This document shows, in pieces, positions 38,517 to 45,449 of a stretch of 45,449 bases of DNA; position 1 is the first letter of the stretch; each line of letters starts with the position of its first letter. The translations under genes and the position numbers were made by a program. Origin of the DNA: a virus; IMG/VR virus record IMGVR_UViG_3300026521_000022, positions 1-45,449 of that record; one strand, 5' to 3'. The notes beneath the pieces were generated by a model. The model worked only from the letters and a program-made list of their open reading frames with translations. It was not told where the DNA came from and did not search any database.

Positions 38517-39520
38517 TTTTCAGTTGCATCTTCAATAGACGCTACAGACTCAGCACGAATTAACCAAGCTTCATTTAGGATAGCACAACCAGTAATAGCT
38601 TTCCATCCGATAGTTCCGTATTGGTCTAATGGGTCTTGTGAACCAGCAGAACCAAGTGGTTTAACTTTAGTTTGAATACCACCTTTACCACGTAGAGTTA
38701 CAGTTGCATAAGCATCTTTAGCAAAGAATAGTGATAAGTATACATTAGTATCTTCATCGTCTCCTTGGTCTGGAATTGGTGCATTATTATAAGACTCGAT
38801 TATGCGGAAGTCTCCAATTGAGCCAACTTCATCTTCTACTGCTTTAGAATAGTCAGAGTAAGTCTCTACATTTTTCCATCCAGAAAGATTACGTAAGTCT
38901 TCAGTTACTTCTGGAGATACAATACCAAAATATGCAGAACGTACTGGAGTAGTACCAATAGAAGTAGTACCAGTAATCACTTTGTTGAATTTCATACCTC
39001 TTTGATTTTTAAGTTTAAGAGCCATGATTTTAAAATCGTTTTCAGTTAATGTTTTTTTATCGTTCGCTACAGCATCACGGTCTGCTGCACCATCTGCATA
39101 TACAACGTTTGTTCCACCACGTAATACATCACGACGAATAGTATCAATTGTAAGTGATGCTTGGTCACCTAGGATGTCTAAGAATGAAGACTGAATTGTA
39201 TCTAAGTCATAAAGGTCTAATTCATCTGTGTAGATAATGTAATCACCATAGTGACCAACAGAGTACTTAACTTCTTCACGTGTAATTTTGTTTTCTGCTT
39301 TAATGTTTGAACCATCATACTCTGCAAGTGGTGTAGTTGCTGGTAAGATATTTTTATATCTGTAAGCAAAAGCTTCTTTAGTGTTGCTGTTAGCTGGAAT
39401 ATATTTTGCCATACCGAATCTATCGAATACTTGGTTGTCTACTGCTCTTTTAAGTAGTTTACGGTCGTATACTGCTAAAATGTTCGCTGATAATTTTCCT
39501 GCTGTTCCTTGAACTGCCAT
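38495..39520 (-). CDS. Major capsid protein, N4-gp56 family
   Basis: 341 residues. The segment YDGSNIKAENKITREEVKYS, then GDYIIYTDELDLYDLDTI and DQASLTIDTIRRDVLRGGTN, is the signature of the N4-gp56 type HK97-fold capsid protein. It forms the icosahedral shell. AGGAAAACAAC precedes the ATG. Scaffold and portal genes lie directly upstream. The gene is flanked on both sides by gene-free stretches with hairpins, consistent with special control of a highly expressed gene. Confidence 0.93.
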   Translation of the reverse strand: MAVQGTAGKLSANILAVYDRKLLKRAVDNQVFDRFGMAKYIPANSNTKEAFAYRYKNILPATTPLAEYDGSNIKAENKITREEVKYSVGHYGDYIIYTDELDLYDLDTIQSSFLDILGDQASLTIDTIRRDVLRGGTNVVYADGAADRDAVANDKKTLTENDFKIMALKLKNQRGMKFNKVITGTTSIGTTPVRSAYFGIVSPEVTEDLRNLSGWKNVETYSDYSKAVEDEVGSIGDFRIIESYNNAPIPDQGDDEDTNVYLSLFFAKDAYATVTLRGKGGIQTKVKPLGSAGSQDPLDQYGTIGWKAITGCAILNEAWLIRAESVASIEDATEKHYYDYE

Positions 39521-39661
39521 GTTGTTTTCCTATAGATTAGAGCTTATAGGAGTTGAGTTTTAATTTATCTTTGATAAATCCTACAAGCTAGTGTAGGACT
39601 ATACACGAATAGCCACGAAACAGTTTAGTGTCTTGTTTAGGACACTAACTATTTCTAGTTA
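39521..39661 (-). promoter_or_regulatory. Leader region of the major capsid gene with three hairpins
   Basis: A 141-base gap with three inverted repeats: ATTTATC-TTT-GATAAAT (39563-39579), TCCTACA-AGCTAG-TGTAGGA (39579-39598), and TTAGTGTC...GACACTAA (39625-39648, extended by a bulged arm to 39622-39650). On the transcript no hairpin is followed by a convincing U-run. The region probably contains a late promoter or processing sites raising capsid expression. Confidence 0.5.
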
Positions 39662-40627
39662 CTACTCACCATATTTCTCAATAAATTCTGCATCAGTTAA
39701 ATCCCAGATAGCATCTGCTGTATCTGTTCTTGGTGTACCTTCTGAAGAAACACTAGCTCTAGCACTAGCTTTCTTTCTTAACTCTTTCTCTTTCTGACCA
39801 ACTTCTCTTTTTGGTTGTTGTGCCTGTCTAACCATAGCTTCTCCAATTCTTGAGTAGTGTTCCATAAAAGAACCACCATCTCTAATCTGCGCATTAATAG
39901 CTTGTGGAATAACTTTCTGTGCTAGACCTTCTTTAATGTGCCTACTAAAATTTCTCATTACATTTGCATCACTAAACACAGCTTCTGTAAAGTCTTGCGG
40001 TAATGTATTTGTAATTTGTCTAAACTCATTGGCATGTGACTCATCTGCTAAGATTTCATTTGCAGCAATATCAATTTCTGATTGCACTGTAGGTTCAAAT
40101 TGTGGTTTATATTCTTTAGCTACTTCTGTATCAATATCATACACATCTACTTTAGCAATCTCTGCTAACTTAGCAATAGCCTCAGGAGAACCATTCTTAG
40201 CGTCTACAAGTAGTTTTAAATCCTCAGGTGACAATTTACCTTGCTCAACAATATCTTTCTCTACAGTGTACTTATCAGGCTGTTTATTGAATGAGTCTGC
40301 ACCTTTTTTAATGTAAGCCATCATATCTTCTTTAGATGTAATCTCTACATCGTATCCATTTACATTTACAGTAATAGGTTCAAAAGAGTCAGTAGTATCT
40401 TCTACTACTTCTTCTTCATCTTCTTCAATCTCATCTACTTCTTGTTCTTGCTCTTGTTCTGACTCTTCGTGTTCTTCTGCATCTGCTTCGTTGTCATCAC
40501 TGCCATCTACTTCTTCTACCTCTATATCTTCTTCTTGTTCTTCTTGCCCCTCAGGCTCCTCTAAATCTGCCATCATAGCATCAATTAATTCCTGCTCTTC
40601 TTGAGCTTCTTTTTCCTCTAAAGTCAT
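39662..40627 (-). CDS. Scaffolding protein (putative)
   Basis: 321 residues, extremely acidic N-terminal third (EEPEGQEEQEEDIEVEEVDG and further Glu/Asp runs), then helical segments (LSPEDLKLLVDAKNGSPEAI) and a basic C-terminus (GQKEKELRKKASARASV). Acidic N-terminus, helical rod, basic C-terminus and location between portal and major capsid gene are the usual marks of a podoviral scaffold, which guides shell assembly and is then released. Start overlaps the portal stop (TAATG), with AAAGGAG ahead. Confidence 0.8.
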   Translation of the reverse strand: MTLEEKEAQEEQELIDAMMADLEEPEGQEEQEEDIEVEEVDGSDDNEADAEEHEESEQEQEQEVDEIEEDEEEVVEDTTDSFEPITVNVNGYDVEITSKEDMMAYIKKGADSFNKQPDKYTVEKDIVEQGKLSPEDLKLLVDAKNGSPEAIAKLAEIAKVDVYDIDTEVAKEYKPQFEPTVQSEIDIAANEILADESHANEFRQITNTLPQDFTEAVFSDANVMRNFSRHIKEGLAQKVIPQAINAQIRDGGSFMEHYSRIGEAMVRQAQQPKREVGQKEKELRKKASARASVSSEGTPRTDTADAIWDLTDAEFIEKYGE

Positions 40628-42606
40628 TACTCTCCTTTCGTTTGTTTCATTTGATTAATCACTTCTGCTGGTTTAAGTGCAGTATCTACACTATGACTTT
40701 CTGCTTTAGCATATTTCTCAGCAGTCTGCGCTTGTTTGTACATTACAGTTGCTTGTGCATCTGCTTGGTTTAATTGACCTTGCGTCTGTAGTTGTTGTAT
40801 CTCTGCTTGTATCTTAGCATTCTCTAACTTCATTTTCTGTAACTCTAACTGTTTAGCTTGTAGTTCCATTTGCTGCATTTGTATCTGCTCTTGTGTTGGT
40901 TCTGGTTTAAACTCTCTAAGTTTTGTAGCTTCCTCATACATGTCGTACAACTCATACATTTCTGCTACAAGGTTCGAAATCTGGTCTGGAGGTAAAGTCT
41001 CACCTAATACTTTACTTTGCTGCATAAGCATGTTTATTTGCTGTATACGAACGTTTCTAGTTACATCAGTACCAACCTTCATTTTGATATGAGTTTTACC
41101 AGCTTCTTCAAAAGCCATATAATTGACAGCTTCTTCTTCTGAAAATAGTTGCTCAATCTGACTGTTATCTAAAAACACTTTAGCCATTGTTAGCCATTCA
41201 TAGATTATCTTGCTTAGCAAGTTCTCTATTCCTCTTACAATACTAGCCATTCTTTGTTGTGACATAGTTAATTGCTGAGCATTGTCCTCACTAGAATTAC
41301 TTGTACTCAAAGCTGGTCCTCCACTAGACACACCAGAAAGTTCCTGTGTTTCTCTTGTAAATAACTCAAGAGTACTAAAAACAGATTGCGGCAATTGATT
41401 ATACCCACCATCGTGTATTGACTCTGGTTTGTTTATGATAATATGCTTTTCACCATTTCTTAAACGTTTGAAGTTTACATAATCTAAAGCACCTCTCTCA
41501 ATGAACTTCTGTCCATTATTTGCATTTGCCATATTGTTCATAATCCCACGAACAATTCCTGTTTTTACTCTCTGTGAGTCTCCAAGGAAATATGCTAATG
41601 CATTACCCCATAACGAGAAAGGTCTACTAGAAAACACCTCTGAGAAGAACGGTATGTTCTTGCTAGGCATAGGGTTGTCTTCTATACCAAAGTCTACTCC
41701 GTCTCTCTCAGCCCATCTAGCAACAATTGGTTCAGCGATACCATCTCCATTTAAGTCATATACTCCCCAGTACTCTAATACAGCTATCTTCTTTCTTGTT
41801 GTATCGTTTGGTTGGTAACCTGAATCATATCCATAATTAACAGCATCTGAATCTCTAACTGCACCTAAATTTGTATCTTCATCCATCTTTGATACAAGCT
41901 TCTTAATATGCTCTTCTGTACACCATCCTTTTTGTCTCAGGTCAGATATTGTATAGTAGTTCTTTTGTATTACGAATCTACACTCTTTGTGTGTTCTTGC
42001 ACTTGGGTCTGGAAAGATATGTTCGTTTCTGCAAACTTCAGCTGTTGGTCTATTGGATACAATTTCTGTATCCTCCCAAGTAGCTTTGAATGTTCCGTCT
42101 TCATTTTCTACAATATCATCTGTCTCTCCAAGTTCAGCAGTTTTAGCAATCAGCTCTTCCATTGTTAAATTGTCAAACTCTTGCTTATTTACATTTTCCT
42201 CGTAATCCCATCTTGTTCTTATCCATACAGTACCTTCTCTTAATAGCACATCTGTTAGTTGCTCCATAAACGTTTCTCTATCAAAGTCTTGAGTGAATGA
42301 GAAGTTAGCATACTTTTCAATCACTCTTCCTATTGATGATTTAGTTGGATGACTAATTCTTATTGGGTTGCTTGTAGATGTGAAAGGTTCAGTAATATTT
42401 GGTTTCATCCATTCAATCTGTTTTGCTATCTCTCTAATAATAAGCTGTGATGAAACTTTATTTCCATCACCTTTCTTTCCATAATATAAATCATTCCATT
42501 CGTTTATTAATGTATCTATAGTTGATTTTGCATCTCTAGCTCTTTTGTAATCATGCTTTAAATCTTTGAAAGCTTTAGCTTCTAATTCCGTTGCTTCTTC
42601 AATCAT
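40627..42606 (-). CDS. Portal protein
   Basis: 659 residues. The N-terminal part (EWNDLYYGKKGDGNKVSSQL, then IREIAKQIEWMKPNITEPF) and VRGIMNNMANANNGQKFIER in the clip/stem region are typical of N4-like and related podoviral portals. From about 580 on it is a Gln/Leu/Lys coiled coil (barrel extension: MELQAKQLELQKMKLENAKI). Twelve copies form the DNA channel at one capsid vertex. TAATG overlap with the upstream gene. Followed by scaffold and capsid genes, the standard head module order. Confidence 0.9.
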   Translation of the reverse strand: MIEEATELEAKAFKDLKHDYKRARDAKSTIDTLINEWNDLYYGKKGDGNKVSSQLIIREIAKQIEWMKPNITEPFTSTSNPIRISHPTKSSIGRVIEKYANFSFTQDFDRETFMEQLTDVLLREGTVWIRTRWDYEENVNKQEFDNLTMEELIAKTAELGETDDIVENEDGTFKATWEDTEIVSNRPTAEVCRNEHIFPDPSARTHKECRFVIQKNYYTISDLRQKGWCTEEHIKKLVSKMDEDTNLGAVRDSDAVNYGYDSGYQPNDTTRKKIAVLEYWGVYDLNGDGIAEPIVARWAERDGVDFGIEDNPMPSKNIPFFSEVFSSRPFSLWGNALAYFLGDSQRVKTGIVRGIMNNMANANNGQKFIERGALDYVNFKRLRNGEKHIIINKPESIHDGGYNQLPQSVFSTLELFTRETQELSGVSSGGPALSTSNSSEDNAQQLTMSQQRMASIVRGIENLLSKIIYEWLTMAKVFLDNSQIEQLFSEEEAVNYMAFEEAGKTHIKMKVGTDVTRNVRIQQINMLMQQSKVLGETLPPDQISNLVAEMYELYDMYEEATKLREFKPEPTQEQIQMQQMELQAKQLELQKMKLENAKIQAEIQQLQTQGQLNQADAQATVMYKQAQTAEKYAKAESHSVDTALKPAEVINQMKQTKGE

Positions 42607-43307
42607 TACACTTCCTCTTCAGTAGTTACTCTAACTATCTTTGATAACTCTGACTTACAAGTGTCATTTAATGCACTCACTGTTATTGAGTTCTCTGAAC
42701 CTGAATTTAAAGCTGATGTTGTAACTGATGTATCTGAAGTTGTCTCTGCTTTCTCTCCATTAATCCATACTATATACATAGTAGCATCATCTACAGCACT
42801 CCAAGTTATGTCAGCTGTTGTTGTTCCCGTTACAGACACATCTAAGTCTTCTGGTGGTTGTAATGAGCATACTGGTTTAACTCTAACATCTATACCAGCC
42901 ATTCTTACTTTTAAATCATTGATTGCATCTTGTGCAGAATCACTATTTGAGTTCACTGCAAACTGTGTTAATCCTGCTTGTTGCTCTAATGCAACGTTTA
43001 ATAAGTTATCATCGTAAGCTTGCTTCTTTCTAATAAGTTCTGCTTCTTGTGCATTCTTTACTGGAATATCAGCTTCAAGCGAAATCAGCTCTCTAATTTT
43101 CACATCAGCCAATTGCTCGAACTGAGGTATTAGTGTTGAAATTGTTTTTGATATGATGTCTGCTTTCTGCTCTGGCAGTAAACCATAATCATCAAACTCT
43201 TTCTTTAATCTTTCCAACAATATACCATATACAGAATCATCAGCTGTCATTTCTTTTACTAGGTCACTGTAGTACTCTTTGTATTTTGTTTTGAGTTCTA
43301 TCCCCAA
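42606..43307 (-). CDS. Virion protein with C-terminal fibronectin III domain, 233 residues
   Basis: A helical N-terminal 150 residues (YKEYYSDLVKEMTADDSVYG and LRE-type helices around NAQEAELIRKKQAYDDNLLN), then PPEDLDVSVTGTTTADITWS with WSAVDDATMYIVWINGEK, the strand pattern and conserved Trp/Tyr of an FN3 (Ig-like) domain. Ig-like domains on phage structural proteins tend to bind cell-surface glycans. It precedes the portal gene and so is probably a head or neck component. Confidence 0.65.
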   Translation of the reverse strand: MGIELKTKYKEYYSDLVKEMTADDSVYGILLERLKKEFDDYGLLPEQKADIISKTISTLIPQFEQLADVKIRELISLEADIPVKNAQEAELIRKKQAYDDNLLNVALEQQAGLTQFAVNSNSDSAQDAINDLKVRMAGIDVRVKPVCSLQPPEDLDVSVTGTTTADITWSAVDDATMYIVWINGEKAETTSDTSVTTSALNSGSENSITVSALNDTCKSELSKIVRVTTEEEV

Positions 43308-43308
43308 T

Positions 43309-45099
43309 CTATTCTCCTTTTAAATCTATTTTTCCTATCTTCTTAATTGACTCAAGTTCCACTTTAACATCGTTAAGTCTTATCCTTTTTATGTCGTTCT
43401 TGAAGTTTATTAATGGGTCTTTAAAGAACAGCTTGTCTTCTTCTTTTTGTTCTTTAGTTCTAAGGTCTATCTCTTGTTGTTCCCATTGTTTACGTATACT
43501 ATCTTGTTCTCTCTCTTTGCTCTCTGCGTCAACTTCTGCTCTTTTTTCCTCTATGTCTTCATCAAACATACCAGATTCTTTAACCATTGATTGTTGCAGA
43601 GCTTTCATTTCGTTCATAGTACTCATACTAAAAGCAAACGAAACAGCTATTCCTATTGCAACACCAGCACCAGCTATTCCAGCAGATACTGCTATTGACT
43701 CTCCAACTGCTGCTCCAGCTGAACCAGTTAGGTATCCAATAACTAATGTTATTGCAATTATCATTGCCATTTTAAATACGTATTCTTCATCTAAGTCTGT
43801 ATTGAACAATTCATTTATCACAAAAGTCAATGCTACTACACTTGCTCTCACAAATGGTATTGCTGATGATATTTTGTAAGCAAAATCAATTATTGCTCCA
43901 AAGAATCCACCAACAGCAGCAAATATACTTTGTAGTGGAGACAGACTGTCTTCTTTTACATATACATTAAAATACTCTCCAAGTAAGTTTAGATATTCTT
44001 TCTGTGTTAGCTTTCTGAATTTATCCACATATATCCATCCTCCAGAACTTGTCTTTCCAGTGTTATATAACAAGTCTAAGTCTTTGTCTAACACTATGTC
44101 TATATCTAACACTCCTAATTCATCTGTTCCTACATTTGAAATTCCAGACCATATTATGAATGGTTGTGGAAACTTCATAATACTCGAAGCCCTACTGTTT
44201 GCATCTGGTGACTGGTCTACATTATATCTTTCAAACTGGTGATTATCACTGTCATCTATGAATGATGATTTTACTGTACCACTGTAATATTCTGTTCCTA
44301 CAACAGCTATCCTGTTGAATCCTATATCAATCTCATCTATCTTTTCATAGTCAGTTCTGTCCATAAACGTACTTCCAGAATACAGTATCATTGCTTTCAA
44401 AGCTTCTTTTAATTCACTGTTGTAATCTGAAGTAACATCTTCACCTCCAGATAACAATCTTATTTCTCCCCATAAACCACTGTTCTTTTTTCTGTATGTT
44501 AAATCACCATTGTCTGTTCCATAACTATCTCTTTCAGTTATTGACATGTCTTGCATCAATGGTAATTCATCGTCATATACTTCATCTTTAGGTTTGTATG
44601 GTCTGTCCTCATCTGTTGGATATTCATCTTTGTCATAAGCTAAGAATGTCATATCAAACTGTATTTCATCTACATCTTGTATTGAATCATTTAAATAGTC
44701 TGCAAAATCTTTAAATGTAGATTCTGTCAATTCATTTTTCCATTTCCAGTTTTGTCTTACATAGCTTACACCATCAGCTTCATTCGCATCTGTTATTTGT
44801 TTCAGGTCTTCATCTTCATATCCAACCATTCTCAAAACTTCTGCTATATGGTAACCTCTGTGCTCCTTGTTGAAGAAATTTCTTGAGTCGTCTGCATGTA
44901 TTTCTATGTCTGTAAATAGTTCTCTATCATCTATTGTTTTTACAGCACCTATTTCTCTCATATGTCTTTCGAACTTACCTTTAAGCATTGCAAATGATAT
45001 AGACTCAAGTATTATTAACATTTTTAAATCTCTAACCCTATCACCAGATGACTTAAAAGATGGTATATAGTTTGGTGGCAGTTCTTTAACTAGAGACAT
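43309..45099 (-). CDS. Large virion protein with glycine-rich membrane segment, 596 residues
   Basis: An acidic, strand-rich N-terminal 380 residues, then from about residue 395 to 500 several hydrophobic Gly/Ala-rich helices (IFAAVGGFFGAIIDFAYKIS, AMIIAITLVIGYLTGSAGAA and AGIAGAGVAIGIAVSFAFSM), ending in a highly charged coiled coil (EEKRAEVDAESKEREQDSIR). Placed between the adaptor-like protein and the portal module, with AAGGATAGAG before the ATG. Possibly a tail or ejection protein that enters the membrane. Not recognised as a known family. Confidence 0.65.
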   Translation of the reverse strand: MSLVKELPPNYIPSFKSSGDRVRDLKMLIILESISFAMLKGKFERHMREIGAVKTIDDRELFTDIEIHADDSRNFFNKEHRGYHIAEVLRMVGYEDEDLKQITDANEADGVSYVRQNWKWKNELTESTFKDFADYLNDSIQDVDEIQFDMTFLAYDKDEYPTDEDRPYKPKDEVYDDELPLMQDMSITERDSYGTDNGDLTYRKKNSGLWGEIRLLSGGEDVTSDYNSELKEALKAMILYSGSTFMDRTDYEKIDEIDIGFNRIAVVGTEYYSGTVKSSFIDDSDNHQFERYNVDQSPDANSRASSIMKFPQPFIIWSGISNVGTDELGVLDIDIVLDKDLDLLYNTGKTSSGGWIYVDKFRKLTQKEYLNLLGEYFNVYVKEDSLSPLQSIFAAVGGFFGAIIDFAYKISSAIPFVRASVVALTFVINELFNTDLDEEYVFKMAMIIAITLVIGYLTGSAGAAVGESIAVSAGIAGAGVAIGIAVSFAFSMSTMNEMKALQQSMVKESGMFDEDIEEKRAEVDAESKEREQDSIRKQWEQQEIDLRTKEQKEEDKLFFKDPLINFKNDIKRIRLNDVKVELESIKKIGKIDLKGE

Positions 45100-45108
45100 T
45101 CTCTATCC

Positions 45109-45449
45109 TTATAATGGAAAACCAAATGTTTCATATTTAGAGCTTGTATCAAATTGCGTAAACTTTGATTCATCTTGTGTATAATCACCAAACGATTTTT
45201 CTGATAGTCTATCTTCATATAATGCAATCTCTTTATTATATAACGACATATGGCTTCCAGCTTGAGCTCTTTCCAATCCTGCCATAATATATAAAGCTAC
45301 AGCATCTAATAATTCTTCATCAATATCTACTTCAGCAGAATCATTATCTGTTGCAACAGGTTTTCTCATATATGTAATCACATCGTCTATAGGGTCATAG
45401 AATGTCCTGATAGCATCTATCGGTTCTTCTTGTACTATCAGTCGTTTTG
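45109..45449 (-). CDS. Head-tail adaptor-like protein, C-terminal part (starts at 308 across the junction)
   Basis: The continuation of the gene at 1-308: the frame is open to the end of the window and, after closure of the circle, joins codon for codon. Stop at 45109-45111, ten bases before the next start. The C-terminal tail (YTQDESKFTQFDTSSKYETF) is polar. In this copy codon 61 reads GAC (Asp) where the left copy reads AAC (Asn). Confidence 0.8.
   Translation of the reverse strand, partial: KRLIVQEEPIDAIRTFYDPIDDVITYMRKPVATDNDSAEVDIDEELLDAVALYIMAGLERAQAGSHMSLYNKEIALYEDRLSEKSFGDYTQDESKFTQFDTSSKYETFGFPL
45269..45449. repeat. Terminal overlap, right copy
   Basis: Second copy of bases 1-181, identical except for C at 45396 (T at 128). 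It marks the closure of the circular assembly inside the adaptor-like gene, so it does not show where the packaged DNA begins or ends. Confidence 0.93.

Noticed and set aside
43391-43879. 162-codon open frame on the plus strand
   Set aside because: Antisense to the well-supported 596-residue virion protein; low-complexity Ser/Ile-rich translation.
1-45449. CRISPR array, integrase, repressor or insertion sequence
   Set aside because: No regularly spaced direct repeats, no tyrosine or serine integrase motifs, no transposase and no lysogeny module were seen; the phage appears strictly lytic.

Overview
This window is a complete, circularly closed genome of a virulent podovirus-type phage, about 45.27 kb once the 181-base overlap of its two ends is removed. 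It is AT-rich, and every supportable gene lies on the minus strand, so transcription runs from high to low coordinates. The hallmarks are those of the N4 group (Schitoviridae-like): an N4-gp56-type major capsid protein, a very large virion protein carrying a T7-like RNA polymerase core (the counterpart of the N4 virion RNA polymerase), and a second T7-like RNA polymerase split into two adjacent genes, as in N4 RNAP II. It is much smaller than N4 (about 70 kb) and shows no recognisable DNA polymerase gene. The host cannot be named. The low GC, the frequent AAAGGA/AAGGAG ribosome binding sites and some TTG/GTG starts fit a low-GC bacterium that uses Shine-Dalgarno initiation (Campylobacterota would fit, but this is only a guess).

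Layout in the direction of transcription. (1) Early region, about 21.2 to 17.3 kb: a structured non-coding stretch, then hairpin elements with three-base GNA loops on the template strand resembling N4 virion-RNAP promoters, then a string of tiny genes, then the two RNA polymerase subunits, closed by an intrinsic terminator at 17.3 kb. (2) Middle region, 17.0 to 3.3 kb: small conserved phage proteins, a DUF3310 fusion protein, a helicase plus primase-polymerase protein, a FEN-type exonuclease, a Sak4-like ATPase, an SSB-like protein, a MazG-like pyrophosphatase, ribonucleotide reductase (both subunits) and ThyX, closed by a second terminator at 3.27 kb. (3) Late region, 3.2 kb through the circle junction to 21.4 kb: terminase small subunit; terminase large subunit interrupted by an 810-base group I intron that carries a putative homing endonuclease; an adaptor-like protein that crosses the ends of the window; a membrane-containing virion protein; a fibronectin-III protein; portal; scaffold; major capsid protein; small virion proteins; a terminator; internal virion proteins with the virion RNA polymerase; a lysis cassette (XhlA-like protein, holin, M15 endolysin); tail fibre and tail spike; and finally a membrane protein coupled to a phospholipase A2-like protein.

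Proposed programme (inference): the 1629-residue virion RNAP enters with the DNA and reads the early region from hairpin promoters; this makes the two-subunit RNAP, which reads the replication genes. Nucleotides come from the reductase, ThyX, MazG-like and DUF3310 proteins. DNA synthesis would depend either on the primase-polymerase domain of the 711-residue protein or on a host polymerase. The most interesting points are the compact virion RNAP system with its candidate promoters, the missing DNA polymerase, the intron placed exactly at the terminase Walker B motif, the structured region at 21.1 to 21.3 kb, and the PLA2-like protein.
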